Positions 1-12,388 of a stretch of 64,000 bases of DNA are shown piece by piece. This DNA is from an uncultured SAR86 cluster bacterium (GTDB lineage: Bacteria > Pseudomonadota > Gammaproteobacteria > Magnimaribacterales > AG-339-G14). Under the pieces are notes generated by a model, which saw only the letters and a list, made by a program, of their open reading frames with translations, did no database searches and was not told where the DNA came from. Made by a program: the position numbers and the translations under genes. Position 1 is the stretch's first letter; the number at the start of each line of letters is the position of its first letter. The stretch is taken from assembly GCA_902525735.1 (NCBI GenBank), contig CABZIF010000002.1, positions 69,072 to 133,071 of the forward strand, read 5' to 3'.

Positions 1-165
1 ACCAATTCTGACTTGAGGGAAGTAATTGAAAAATTTCCACGTCAAGCATTGCATGCTTCTAATCTATCTTTTGAAGAAGTAGATAAGAAAAAAATAGTGA
101 GTTTTAAAAGTCCATTGCCTGAAGACATATTAAATTTAGAAAAAAACTTAAAAAACTTAACTTGA
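1..165 (+). CDS. RluD/RluC-type 23S rRNA pseudouridine synthase, C-terminal fragment (5' truncated by window)
   Basis: Frame 1 open from base 1 to TGA 163-165; peptide ...FPRQALHASNLSFEEVDKKKIVSFKSPLPEDILNL resembles the RluD C-terminal RQALHA...APLPxDM signature. Confidence 0.7.
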   Translation, partial: TNSDLREVIEKFPRQALHASNLSFEEVDKKKIVSFKSPLPEDILNLEKNLKNLT

Positions 166-240
166 ATTTTTCTTGACTTGGCATAAAGGGGTGTCAAAAT
201 TCGGTTCCTTATAACATTTTCAACTATTTTGTAACTGCAA

Positions 241-1979
241 ATGGATAAAAATATGACTTCTGGTGGAGAGGCTCTAATTAGGGCGCTGTCAGATGAAAAA
301 ATAGACATCATTTTCGGCTATCCGGGCGGTGCCGCTTTGCATATATATGATGCAATTTATCAACAAGATAAAGTTCAACACATTTTAGTTAGACATGAGC
401 AAGCAGCCGTCCATGCAGCAGACGGATTTGCTAGAGCTACTGGCAAAACTGGAGTTGCGTTAGTGACATCAGGTCCAGGAGCTACCAATGCCATCACAGG
501 TATCGCAACGGCTTACATGGATTCAATTCCTTTAGTTGTTATTTCAGGACAAGTTGCCAGCCATTTAATTGGAACCGATGCTTTTCAGGAAACCGACATG
601 ATTGGTATTTCAAGACCAATTGTTAAGCATAGTTTTTTGGTACAAAGCGCCGAGGAAATTCCGGCAATAGTAAAAAAAGCTTTTCACATTGCCTCGTCAG
701 GTAGGCCGGGACCAGTAGTTATTGATGTTCCAAAGGATATGACCGATCCTAAAGTTGAGTTTGAATACAAATTTCCAAAGGATCTTTATCTTAGATCTTA
801 TCCAATTTTAGGCGAAGCAGATTCTACAGAAGTATCTAATGCCGTCAAATTACTCAAAGCAGCAAAAAAACCAGTTATTTATTCTGGTGGTGGCGTTATT
901 CAATCAGACGCTTCTGAAGAGTTAGTAAATTTATCGAAAATGATTGGAGCCCCAGTTACAAATACCTTAATGGGTTTAGGAGCATTTCCTGCAACGGATA
1001 ATCAATTTATCGGCATGTTAGGTATGCATGGCACATATGAAGCAAACATGGTTATGAGTGAAGCCGATCTTATTTTTAATGTTGGCGCAAGGTTCGACGA
1101 TAGAATTACCAACAATCCAAAAAAGTTTGGTTTGGAAGCAAAAAAAATTCATATTGATTCTGATCCTTCTTCGATAGATAAAATAATTAATGTCGATGTT
1201 GCATTGCAAGGCGACGCAAAACTTGTTTTGTCACAACTTTGCAAAGAATTTGAGAATTCTAAATTGGAAAACACAGATCTTAAGCCTTGGTGGAGTCAGA
1301 TTAACGAATGGAGAGAAAAGTATGGTTTGAATCACAACATGCTAAATTTAGAAAACCAAAAAGATATAATTCTTCCACAACAAGTTATTCAATCACTCTA
1401 TAAAGTTACAAAAGGAAAAGCTTTCATAACTTCTGACGTAGGGCAACATCAAATGTTCGCTGCTCAGTACTACAAATTTGACGAACCAAGAAAATGGATA
1501 AACTCAGGAGGTCTTGGAACTATGGGATTTGGGTTGCCCTCAGCAATGGGAGTCAAGTTTGCGTTTCCAGATGCAGATGTCGCTTGCGTCACAGGAGAAG
1601 GAAGCATTCAAATGTGTATTCAAGAGCTTTCAACCTGCAGTCAATATGGACTACCAGTAAAAATTATAAATCTTAATAATAGGGCATTGGGCATGGTCAA
1701 GCAGTGGCAAGATATGCAATACGGTGGCAGATATTCAAGTATTTCCTACGAAGACTCTCTTCCAGATTTTGTTAAATTAGCTGAATCGTTTGGGCATGTT
1801 GGCTTGAAGGTAGAAAAGTTTTCTGAATTGAACGATGCCATGGAGGAAGCTTTTTCCCTTAAAGATAAATTAGTTTTTTTAGATGTTTTAATTGACCCAG
1901 ACGAACATGTTTATCCAATGTTAGAAGCCGGTGGATCGATGTCAGAAATGAGAATCAGTAAAAAAGATAAAACTTTCTA

Positions 1980-1980
<1 letters not shown>
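241..1980 (+). CDS. ilvB: Acetolactate synthase large subunit
   Basis: 579 aa ThDP enzyme; GYPGGAALHIYD, GPGATNAITGIATAYMDSIPLVVISGQV motifs; followed by ilvH and ilvC. Confidence 0.97.
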
Positions 1981-3538
<1,558 letters not shown>

Positions 3539-3556
3539 TAAGTATTTTTTAAAAAG

Positions 3557-4429
3557 ATGATTTTTCTGGATGGAGCCTTGGGTAGCATTCTTCTTCACCG
3601 AGCAAATAAATCATCTACGGGCTTATGGTCGGCCCAGTTTTTGCTCAATGATCCGGCAGCGATTACAAAGCTTTATGAAGAATACGTGAGCATTGGCTCA
3701 GACTTGATAACGACTAATACCTACTCAACTATTCCAAGTTATTTGGATAAAGAAAATATTTCTACTCAAATGTCAGAACTTATTGATATTGCTGGCAGGC
3801 TTGCAAGAGAAGTTGCCGATAAACACGAAAACGTAAGAGTCGCGGGATCGCTTCCTCCTTTAGAAGAGAGTTACAGGCCCGATTTAGTTTTAGATGAAAC
3901 CAAAGCTTTGCCAATTTATAAAACTTTAATAGAGGGGCTCTTGCCCTATGTAGATATTTTTCTATGTGAGACCATTTCATCAATTCAAGAAACCAAAAAT
4001 GTTTTAAAGGCACTAGATTTGTATAATAAAAATATTCCCATTTGGCTTTCATGGACTCTGAAAGAAGATAAAAAAAATGTCTTACGAAGTGGAGAATCTA
4101 TCGAAGAGGCTTTTGCTTTTGCAGAGCAATATAATCCTGAGGCTTATTTATTCAACTGCACAGATCCTAATGCTATCTCATCTGGTTTAGAAGTATTGCG
4201 AAATCTTACCAAAAAACCTATTGGCGGCTACCCAAATGTTTTTTCAGTTCCTGATGGTTGGACTTTGGATAATGATGTTGAGACGCTTAAGAACGACTTG
4301 ACCAAGGAAAGTTTTCCAATTTTTTGCCAAGCTTGGCAGCAAAAGGGCGCATCGATTTTTGGCGGTTGTTGCGGCATTGGTCCAGAACTTATGGCCGAGA
4401 TGATTGCGACACTGAAGAAGCAAAATTAA
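3557..4429 (+). CDS. Homocysteine S-methyltransferase family protein (MmuM-like)
   Basis: 290 aa; DGALGS, NCTDP, GGCCG zinc-ligand motifs. Confidence 0.85.
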   Translation: MIFLDGALGSILLHRANKSSTGLWSAQFLLNDPAAITKLYEEYVSIGSDLITTNTYSTIPSYLDKENISTQMSELIDIAGRLAREVADKHENVRVAGSLPPLEESYRPDLVLDETKALPIYKTLIEGLLPYVDIFLCETISSIQETKNVLKALDLYNKNIPIWLSWTLKEDKKNVLRSGESIEEAFAFAEQYNPEAYLFNCTDPNAISSGLEVLRNLTKKPIGGYPNVFSVPDGWTLDNDVETLKNDLTKESFPIFCQAWQQKGASIFGGCCGIGPELMAEMIATLKKQN

Positions 4430-4484
4430 ATTTTCGCTTACTATCTAAATCTATTTCTTGTACTATTGTCGTCCCATTTGTAAT

Positions 4485-4561
<77 letters not shown>

Positions 4562-4572
4562 AAATAGCTTTC

Positions 4573-6021
4573 TTACAAACTTGGCGGTTTAATAAACCCG
4601 CCTCTAATATCTCTGATAATTTTTGCTATCTCAATGCATGTCAAATCTTCGAGATAAGGTCCAGTAATTTGCATTCCAATCGGTAAATTATCTTTTGAAA
4701 AACCAATCGGTACATTAGTGCTTGGAAGTCCCGCTGAAACTGCCGGACCAGCCCATAGATTAATGGTGAGATATTCTTTGTCTTTACCATTCACTTCTAG
4801 CTTTCTTTCATGCAAATTGGCATGATTGTGTTTGAAAGCTAGGACGTTGGTTGTTGGAGCAAGAATGGCATCAAAATCATTAAAAAAAGAACGCCATTTT
4901 TGACGAATCTTTTGTCTCATCGCATTTACGATAACCCAGTCGGTATATTTTAAAACTGAACCTCTAGCCACTTTTGCAAGCTCAGACATGTCATCTTTTT
5001 TTACAGAGTCATTGATTTCTGACAGCATTTCCATGGTTTCTTTAGGGGCGGTCACCAACATCAAAGGATTAAGCAAAAGAGAATATATGTTATCAATCTC
5101 TTCAAATGTAAAAGGCAGCTTAACTTCTTCTACTCTTGCACCAAGTTTCTTTAGTTCATTAGCAGTTTCTCTGATCATTGATGTTATTTCTTCGTCTACT
5201 TCTGCATAAGGTTCATTTGGCCACAAAGCAATTCTTAAATTTTTAACGTCATCAAATCTTGGTTTAGGTAAAGTTATTTTCCAAGCCAAGGCATCTTGTA
5301 CTTGAGGCGAGGCTAAAATTTTAATGGAGACTTCAAGATCTTCTGGAGATCTGGCTAATGGACCGGCAACTGATAACCCATTGCCAGTTAAAATTGAACC
5401 AGGCCCTGGAGGTAGATGACCGACTTCTGAAACGATGTTGTAACTGGGTTTATGACCATACAAACCACAAAAATGAGCAGGAATTCTAATGGATCCGCCA
5501 ATATCTGAGCCTAGCTCTAATGACGTCATTCCACTTGCTAATGCAGCAGCAGAACCTCCCGACGATCCTCCAGGTGTTCTTTCAAGATCCCAAGGATTAT
5601 TTGTAGTACCAAAAATATCATTGAAACTTTGTGTATCTGCCGAAAGGTATGGAACGTTTGTTTTACCGAATATAATAGCGCCTTCATCGACAAGATTTTG
5701 AACTGCTTCTGCATTTTTTTTTGGAATGTTATTTTCCCAGCTTGGATTGCCACCTGTAGATCTGATTCCTTCAACTTCAAATGCGTCTTTGATAGTAATT
5801 GGCAATCCGAATAAAGCGCCTTTTTTATTTTTTTTATTGTCTGCTTTTTTTGCCTTTTCTATTGCCCTATCAGCATCAAGTGTTACAACAGCATTAATTT
5901 TTGGATTTTCTTTTTCAATTTGTTCTAGCTGAGCTTCTAATAATTCTAAAGAGGAAATCTCTTTTTTCTTTAATTTTTCTACCAGCTCAAATGCATTCTC
6001 AAAAATCATTATTTTGCTCAA
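4573..6021 (-). CDS. Amidase (amidase signature family)
   Basis: 482 aa; GGSSGGSAAALASGMTSLELGSDIGGSIRIPAHFCG amidase signature with Ser-cisSer-Lys. Confidence 0.92.
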   Translation of the reverse strand: MSKIMIFENAFELVEKLKKKEISSLELLEAQLEQIEKENPKINAVVTLDADRAIEKAKKADNKKNKKGALFGLPITIKDAFEVEGIRSTGGNPSWENNIPKKNAEAVQNLVDEGAIIFGKTNVPYLSADTQSFNDIFGTTNNPWDLERTPGGSSGGSAAALASGMTSLELGSDIGGSIRIPAHFCGLYGHKPSYNIVSEVGHLPPGPGSILTGNGLSVAGPLARSPEDLEVSIKILASPQVQDALAWKITLPKPRFDDVKNLRIALWPNEPYAEVDEEITSMIRETANELKKLGARVEEVKLPFTFEEIDNIYSLLLNPLMLVTAPKETMEMLSEINDSVKKDDMSELAKVARGSVLKYTDWVIVNAMRQKIRQKWRSFFNDFDAILAPTTNVLAFKHNHANLHERKLEVNGKDKEYLTINLWAGPAVSAGLPSTNVPIGFSKDNLPIGMQITGPYLEDLTCIEIAKIIRDIRGGFIKPPSL

Positions 6022-6040
6022 CTAAATATTAAAATCTCTT

Positions 6041-7174
6041 TTATCTAAATAGAGAAAAATACTTTCTTATTTCATCAATGAAAATTTCTGGTTTTTCAAA
6101 TGCAGCAAAATGTCCACCAGAATCTAAAACATTGTAATAAGAAAGATTTGTATATCTCTTTTTAAGCCATCGTTCGGAGGCTCGAAAGATTTCTTTTGGA
6201 TAAACGCTTACACCAGTCGGAGTTGTAACTTCTTCGCCATCAAAGTCACCAAAACTCTCCCAATAGAGTCTAGCCGAAGATGTGGCGCTTTCAGTTAACC
6301 AGTAAAACATAACATTGGTTAGCAAATCATCTCTTGAGATTGCATTTTCAGGATCGTCATTACAATCCGTCCATTGGTAAAATTTTTCTATAATCCAAGC
6401 TGCTTGTCCTATTGGAGAATCAGTTAATCCATAACCAAGAGTTTGAGGTCTAGTTGACTGTTGTTTTGAGTAACCCGAATCCCAATCTTGATAAAATTGA
6501 AAGCCTGCTAAAGCTGATTGTTCAAGTTCGGTTAAATCATTCATGGTTTCCATGTCAGGTGCAACGATCGCCATATTTAAATGGATAGCTTCACAATTTT
6601 CGTCTTGCATACCTAAGGCAGTTGTTACAGCTGAACCCCAGTCTCCGCCTTGAGCAAAATATTTTGTGTAGCCTAATTCTTTCATTAGTTTTGCAAATGT
6701 ATCTGCAATTTTTTCAACTCCAAAACCTGGAGTTGTTGGTTTGCCTGAAAATCCAAAACCTGGAAGCGATGGCGTCACTATATGAAAGGCATCTTTTGAA
6801 TCTCCTCCGTTTAGTGTTGGGTCGGTTAAAGGCTTGATGACTTGAAGAAACTCGACAATTGAACCCGGCCAACCATGTGTAATGATCAAAGGCTTAGCTT
6901 CAGGATGAGGAGATTTTAAGTGAATGAAATGAACATCTAAGTCATTAATTTTTGCCATGAATTGAGGAAAATCATTTATTTTTGCTACTTCTTTATTCCA
7001 ATCGTACTTATTTAACCAATAAGAATGAATTTCTTTCATGTAAGACAATGGTATGCCTTGTGTCCAATCTGACGGAGTCTCTTTGTCAGGCCATCTTGTG
7101 AACTCGAGTCTCTTTTTTAAATCATCAAGTTTTTCTTCAGGTATGTTTATTGAAAAATCTTTTATTGTTGTCAT
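6041..7174 (-). CDS. Epoxide hydrolase, EHN (juvenile-hormone/microsomal EH-like) family
   Basis: MTTIKDFSINIPEEKLDDLKKRLEFTRWPD N-terminal EHN domain; HGWPGS, GGDWGS nucleophile elbow, GGHFAAFE catalytic His. Start trimmed from ORF track (7237) to ATG 7174, just after the upstream stop. Confidence 0.9.
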   Translation of the reverse strand: MTTIKDFSINIPEEKLDDLKKRLEFTRWPDKETPSDWTQGIPLSYMKEIHSYWLNKYDWNKEVAKINDFPQFMAKINDLDVHFIHLKSPHPEAKPLIITHGWPGSIVEFLQVIKPLTDPTLNGGDSKDAFHIVTPSLPGFGFSGKPTTPGFGVEKIADTFAKLMKELGYTKYFAQGGDWGSAVTTALGMQDENCEAIHLNMAIVAPDMETMNDLTELEQSALAGFQFYQDWDSGYSKQQSTRPQTLGYGLTDSPIGQAAWIIEKFYQWTDCNDDPENAISRDDLLTNVMFYWLTESATSSARLYWESFGDFDGEEVTTPTGVSVYPKEIFRASERWLKKRYTNLSYYNVLDSGGHFAAFEKPEIFIDEIRKYFSLFR

Positions 7175-7175
7175 T

Positions 7176-9092
7176 TTATTTTTTACTTGATTTTTCTTGG
7201 CACGATCGAGGCAAATTAATAGTTGGATTGCTATCAAAAAAACCAGATGGAATTAATTGGAATCCACAATATTCTACTGGCATAACAGGCCAATCTTCTG
7301 GTCTAGGCACATGCGTTACTCCGAAAGTATGCCAAGTCACTAGATCACACTTGCTAATATCTCTATCGCTTGCAGTCATTTCATCCAAACCTCCTTGACC
7401 TTGATGCATTACTGTAAATCTGCCACCACCAGAAATTTCACCTTTTTCAAAAGGCGTTGCCCATAAATTATATTTTGCAAATGAAGCTCTCTTCCCTGTA
7501 GGAGAATCAAAATCAGATAATAGAACAGGAGAATAGCCTGGTAAAAATTTATAGGCTGATTCACTTCCAATAGAATTCTTTTTATTTGGGTTAGTTATTT
7601 TCCATACTCTACTTTTTTCTGGTGCAATGTTTCTTTTTGCTTCTGACTCTTTTTTTAGATGATTTGAGATTGCTTGGAATTGTGTTCCATGAGGATTTTT
7701 ATTTCCAATCGGAACTCTTTCCGCATTTGTCTCTATCAGTTTATTTTGACCGCCGTCTAAAAACCAATCTATCCTCACGTTGAAAAGATGTTGGTGAATA
7801 GGCGAAACCAGCTCTTCCGTAATTTTCATATCTTGTTTTGGATTATGAATTTCTTCATTGAGGGCACTTATTCCTAAAATTCCAGTCAGTTTCATTTCTA
7901 ATTCAATTGTTCCATCTAAATATAGGTACCAAAAAATTCCGTAATCATAATTACCTACTGTGGAAAAAGAACTAATCACTAATCTTCTAGATCTTCTTAC
8001 TTCGCTGTGGCCTTCGCCAATCAAATGAGAATGTTTCCACTGAATTCCATAATCCTCCTCATGCAAACAAATTGCGTTTTTAATCGTTTCAACAGAGCCA
8101 TCGAAATTTAATTTATTGGCATCAAAGTAATAAATTTCTCCGAGACAATCACATCCTAAAGTCAAAGAATTAGACAATGATCCAAAACCATACTCCGTGC
8201 CATCGTGTACAGCCTTCCAAGAATGCATTGGGTCAGCAGAGCCATAAGGAACAACCATGTCAGACATGCTTGCACGGTAAAAAATTTCTCTTTTATTTAA
8301 ATTTAAATTATGAATTACTAATCCTTCGATGGGATCAATTGAAACTCTTAAGTTCCATCCTTCCCAACTAATTTCATTATTAGAAACTTCGAAACCTGGT
8401 CCATCGGGTTGAGTAATAGAAATATCTTTAGGGCTATTTCGAAGAGCTTTTTGAGAAGCAGCATCATACTTTGCTGATTGCTGGGGTAAGTTGCTTATCC
8501 CTTGATCTTCAATTTCAACAATATATTTATCTGTTAGATCGACATGAGAAATTAGTCCAGATATTGGTCTGGCGTAAGCATTGTCTTCTGGGCTCTCCTT
8601 TAAAAAAGAGATTGTTTTAAGAGCTCTGTGACCTTCTTCAATTTTTTCATGAGTAATTCCTCCGCCTGGCCAAGGATCAATTTGAATAAGACTAAGATCT
8701 GTAATTCCTCTTTTTTCTAAAGCGGCTTGATATTCCTCATTTTCTAAAGTTAGTTGGATAGCTGTCATAATTTCTAACATTGTATAAGTTGGGCCGGCAG
8801 CATCAGGAATAACATTGAGCGAAGTAACTTTTTCTTTATTTAAATCGATTGACGCTTCGAACCCCTTTGATGATGAGTCGATGCCAACTATTTTTGTTTT
8901 TCTAGAAAAAAAATCCCCATATTTAAAATCTTTTACAAAGTTCTTATCAGGTTCATCTAATGTTATGTAGCTGAAAATTGAGTTTTCATCAGAATTAGCA
9001 TCCGATTTAAATATAAAAATAGATTTGTCGATTTCTTCTTTTGAAAGAGAATCTAGTGGGTGAGTTTTGTTAATTATTTTTTTTTGAAGCAT
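7176..9092 (-). CDS. Copper-containing primary amine oxidase
   Basis: 638 aa; TVGNYDYGIFW topaquinone motif; YGSADPMHSWKAVHDGTEYGFG, HQHLFNVRID, HTFGVTHVPRPEDWPVMP. Confidence 0.92.
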   Translation of the reverse strand: MLQKKIINKTHPLDSLSKEEIDKSIFIFKSDANSDENSIFSYITLDEPDKNFVKDFKYGDFFSRKTKIVGIDSSSKGFEASIDLNKEKVTSLNVIPDAAGPTYTMLEIMTAIQLTLENEEYQAALEKRGITDLSLIQIDPWPGGGITHEKIEEGHRALKTISFLKESPEDNAYARPISGLISHVDLTDKYIVEIEDQGISNLPQQSAKYDAASQKALRNSPKDISITQPDGPGFEVSNNEISWEGWNLRVSIDPIEGLVIHNLNLNKREIFYRASMSDMVVPYGSADPMHSWKAVHDGTEYGFGSLSNSLTLGCDCLGEIYYFDANKLNFDGSVETIKNAICLHEEDYGIQWKHSHLIGEGHSEVRRSRRLVISSFSTVGNYDYGIFWYLYLDGTIELEMKLTGILGISALNEEIHNPKQDMKITEELVSPIHQHLFNVRIDWFLDGGQNKLIETNAERVPIGNKNPHGTQFQAISNHLKKESEAKRNIAPEKSRVWKITNPNKKNSIGSESAYKFLPGYSPVLLSDFDSPTGKRASFAKYNLWATPFEKGEISGGGRFTVMHQGQGGLDEMTASDRDISKCDLVTWHTFGVTHVPRPEDWPVMPVEYCGFQLIPSGFFDSNPTINLPRSCQEKSSKK

Positions 9093-9214
9093 ATAAATAT
9101 AAATGTGAGAATTGAAAAATGTACTTTTTTGAAAATTAATATTTTAGTATGATCAATTTTGAAGATTGGTAAAGAAATTTCTAACTTAAACAATAAATAA
9201 TTAACTTATCTTAT

Positions 9215-9487
9215 TTGTCTAAAATGCGCAAAAAAAATATAACTTATTGGAAATCAAATTTAAGAATTTTAGGTTCATTGATGAGCATTTGGTTTTTAGC
9301 GTCTTTTGGTTTTGGAATAATTTGGTCTGATACATTAGACAAAATTCAAATTGGAGGGTTTAAATTAGGATTTTGGTTTGCACAACAAGGAAGTATTTAT
9401 GTTTTTGTAATAATAATTTTCGTTTATGTTTTTTTATTAAACAGATTAGATAAAAAGCATTTTTTAGATTCTTCGAAGGAAGAGTGA
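9215..9487 (+). CDS. DUF4212 small membrane subunit of sodium/solute symporter
   Basis: ~90 aa two-TM protein immediately upstream of an SSS transporter; start could be TTG 9215 or ATG 9224. Confidence 0.85.
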   Translation: MSKMRKKNITYWKSNLRILGSLMSIWFLASFGFGIIWSDTLDKIQIGGFKLGFWFAQQGSIYVFVIIIFVYVFLLNRLDKKHFLDSSKEE

Positions 9488-11236
9488 ATGGAAACGCAAG
9501 CTTTAACTTATCTATTCGTCGGAGCAAGTTTTGCTATTTATATAGGAATAGCTTTTTGGTCGAGAGCAAAATCGACCAATGATTTTTACGTAGCCGGAAA
9601 GGGAGTCAATCCAATAGCAAACGGAATGGCAACTGCAGCCGACTGGATGTCAGCTTCATCTTTCATTTCTATGGCCGGATTAATTGCATTTCTTGGAAAG
9701 GATGGTTCGGTATATTTAATGGGGTGGACCGGCGGATATGTTTTATTAGCTTTATTATTGGCTCCTTATTTACGAAAATTCGGGCAATATACAGTGCCAG
9801 ACTTTGTTGGTACTCGCTATTATTCAAGCACTGCAAGATTAGTGGCAGTAATCTGTCTGATATTTATTTCATTTGTTTATATTGCTGGGCAAATGAGAGG
9901 AGTAGGAATTGTCTTTTCAAGATTTTTGGAAGTCGATATTAATACTGGCGTGATCATTGGTATGGTAATTGTGTTTTTTTATGCTGTCATGGGAGGCATG
10001 AAAGGGATAACCTATACCCAAGTTGCGCAGTATTGTGTAATGATCTTTGCCTATTTAGTGCCTGCTATTTTTATATCGATTTTGATTACAGGAAATCCAA
10101 TTCCTCAAGTCGGATTCGGAGATACTTTGAACGGCTCTTCGATTTTTTTGTTAGATAAATTGGATCAAGTCACCATTGACTTAGGCTTTGGAGCCTATAC
10201 AGAGAATACTAAAACCAACATAGATCTATTTTGTATTACAGCCGCACTAATGTTCGGCACAGGAGGATTACCTCATGTAATTGTAAGATTTTTTACCGTG
10301 CCCAAAGTAAGTGATGCTAGAAAATCAGCCGGTTATGCGTTAATTTTTATAGCTTTGTTATATACAACTGCTCCAGCAGTTGCTGCTTTTTCAAGAATAA
10401 ATTTCATTGATTCTATACAAAACGTAGAGTATTCAGCTGCGCCAGATTGGTTTAAAAACTGGGAAAATATAGGGCTTCTAGCTTGGCAAGATAAAAACAA
10501 TGATAGGTCTATTCAGTACTCATCAGGAAATGCTCTTGAGGGGATTAAGCCAGATTATTCTGAACAAAGAGGAAAAAGCGGAGAACGAATTCTTAATAAT
10601 AAACCAAATAAAGCTAATAATAATGAAGTTTATATCGATCGTGACATCATGGTGTTAGCAAACCCAGAAATCGCTAAATTGCCTGGGTGGGTTATAGCTC
10701 TTGTAGCTGCAGGGGGCTTGGCTGCAGCGCTTTCAACTGCAGCAGGATTACTATTAGTCATATCGTCATCAATTTCTCATGATTTGTTAAAAAAAACTTT
10801 TATGCCAAAAATAAATGAAAAACAAGAACTTCTTTATGCTCGAATTGCCTCAACAATCGCAATCGCAATTGCCGGACTGTTTGGTATCTATCCGCCCGGA
10901 TTTGTCGCTCAAGTAATAGCGTTTGCTTTTGGTATTGCAGCATCAACAATTTTTCCAGCCCTCTTAATGGGAATTTTTTCAAAGAGGCTTAATAAAGAAG
11001 GGGCAATTTCAGGCATGATTGTTGGGCTTGTATTTACTACTTCCTATATTGTCTATTTTAAATTTTTATTTACTTCAGCAAATATATCTGAAAATTGGTT
11101 TATGGGGGTATCTCCTGAAGGTATTGGATTTATAGGTATGTTAATAAATTTCGTAGTTGCATATACTGTTTCTAGTTTTACAAAAAAGCCACCGGAAAAA
11201 ATAGATGAAATGGTTGAGAGCATAAGGCAGCCTTAA
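9488..11236 (+). CDS. Sodium:solute symporter (SSS family, VC_2705-type large subunit)
   Basis: 582 aa multi-TM; STNDFYVAGKGVNPIANGMATAADWMSASSFISMAG. Confidence 0.92.
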   Translation: METQALTYLFVGASFAIYIGIAFWSRAKSTNDFYVAGKGVNPIANGMATAADWMSASSFISMAGLIAFLGKDGSVYLMGWTGGYVLLALLLAPYLRKFGQYTVPDFVGTRYYSSTARLVAVICLIFISFVYIAGQMRGVGIVFSRFLEVDINTGVIIGMVIVFFYAVMGGMKGITYTQVAQYCVMIFAYLVPAIFISILITGNPIPQVGFGDTLNGSSIFLLDKLDQVTIDLGFGAYTENTKTNIDLFCITAALMFGTGGLPHVIVRFFTVPKVSDARKSAGYALIFIALLYTTAPAVAAFSRINFIDSIQNVEYSAAPDWFKNWENIGLLAWQDKNNDRSIQYSSGNALEGIKPDYSEQRGKSGERILNNKPNKANNNEVYIDRDIMVLANPEIAKLPGWVIALVAAGGLAAALSTAAGLLLVISSSISHDLLKKTFMPKINEKQELLYARIASTIAIAIAGLFGIYPPGFVAQVIAFAFGIAASTIFPALLMGIFSKRLNKEGAISGMIVGLVFTTSYIVYFKFLFTSANISENWFMGVSPEGIGFIGMLINFVVAYTVSSFTKKPPEKIDEMVESIRQP

Positions 11237-11294
11237 ATTTAAGACAATCTTCAAGCCATTAACTTATTTATAAATAAATTATATATTTACTTTA

Positions 11295-12377
11295 ATGAAA
11301 ATTTTGAGAACACCGGATAAATGTTTTGAAAAGTTAAAAGATTATCCTTTTGAACCAAACTACACCACGATCAAAACAGAAGATGGCAGTGATTTGAGAA
11401 TTCATCACATTGATGAAGGCCCAAAAGATGGGCCAGTCCTTTTAGCAATGCATGGACAACCTGTATGGAGTTATCTTTACTCAAAGATGATTCCCTTTCT
11501 TACGAATGCTGGTATTCGTGTCATCGCTCCCGATTTGCCTGGATATGGAAAATCTGATAAGCCTGCAGAAAGAGAAGACTACAGCTATCAGAAACAAGTA
11601 GATTGGATGACAGATTGGCTTATTGCCAATAACTTTAAAAATCTTACTTTTTTTGGACAAGATTGGGGCGGCTTGATTGGATTGAGAATGGTCGCAAATG
11701 AGCCAAGTCGATTCGATAAAGTTTCGATGGGTAATACTGGGTTGCCTTATAATCCCGAAGCACCCAAAGAAGTTTTAGAAAAAATAAAAGAGTTTAGAGA
11801 AAGCAGTCTCAAGCTTACTCCCATGTCGATGGCTAAAGAAATTAGCGAAATGGATGGGAAAAGTTTGTCCCAAGAAGATACAGAATTTCATCCAGCACTG
11901 AAATTTATGTACTGGCAAAAATTCTGTTGGGATACAGTTGATTTACCAACAGGCCTCTTGATGACCAATATGATGGAAAAAAATTCCAGATTAAATTCAG
12001 CGGCATATTATTTATTTGTTTCACTAGGGTTAGGAAAATATTTTCCATTCAAATCCGACGTTGCTAAGGCATATGAGGCACCATTTCCCGACCCAAGTTA
12101 TAAAATGGGGCCTAGAGCTATGCCAAGTCATGTTCCAACAATACCGGATCAGTCACTTGAAGCACAAAGAAAAGCAAGAGAAGTATTTAAAAATTGGGAT
12201 AAACCTTTTTTGAGTGTATTTGCTGGCGATGACCCTGTTACAAATGGAATAGAAAGAGATGTTTTGTCAATGTGCCCCAATGCAAAAAGCGCCCCTCATA
12301 TAGGTGGCGGTCATTTTTATCAATGGACGAGACCCAAAGAATTATCAAACTTATTAATTAATTTTATCAACACTTAA
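11295..12377 (+). CDS. Haloalkane dehalogenase-like alpha/beta hydrolase (HLD-I-like)
   Basis: 360 aa; HGQPVWSYLYSKMIPFL, GQDWGG nucleophile Asp followed by Trp, EAPFPDPSYKMGPRAMP, GGGHFYQW; resembles DhlA-type sequences. Confidence 0.8.
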   Translation: MKILRTPDKCFEKLKDYPFEPNYTTIKTEDGSDLRIHHIDEGPKDGPVLLAMHGQPVWSYLYSKMIPFLTNAGIRVIAPDLPGYGKSDKPAEREDYSYQKQVDWMTDWLIANNFKNLTFFGQDWGGLIGLRMVANEPSRFDKVSMGNTGLPYNPEAPKEVLEKIKEFRESSLKLTPMSMAKEISEMDGKSLSQEDTEFHPALKFMYWQKFCWDTVDLPTGLLMTNMMEKNSRLNSAAYYLFVSLGLGKYFPFKSDVAKAYEAPFPDPSYKMGPRAMPSHVPTIPDQSLEAQRKAREVFKNWDKPFLSVFAGDDPVTNGIERDVLSMCPNAKSAPHIGGGHFYQWTRPKELSNLLINFINT

Positions 12378-12388
12378 GGAGAATAATT

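Noticed and set aside
42-311. Antisense ORF over the rluD-like 3' end and ilvB start, and the many similar 60-130 aa ORFs inside large genes
   Set aside because: Each lies wholly or mostly within a well-supported coding gene on the other strand or another frame and has no recognisable family features
4582-4601. Inverted repeat GGCGGTTTAATAAACCCGCC after tRNA-Ile
   Set aside because: Lies inside the amidase 3' coding end, has a bulge and tiny loop, and no T tract on either strand
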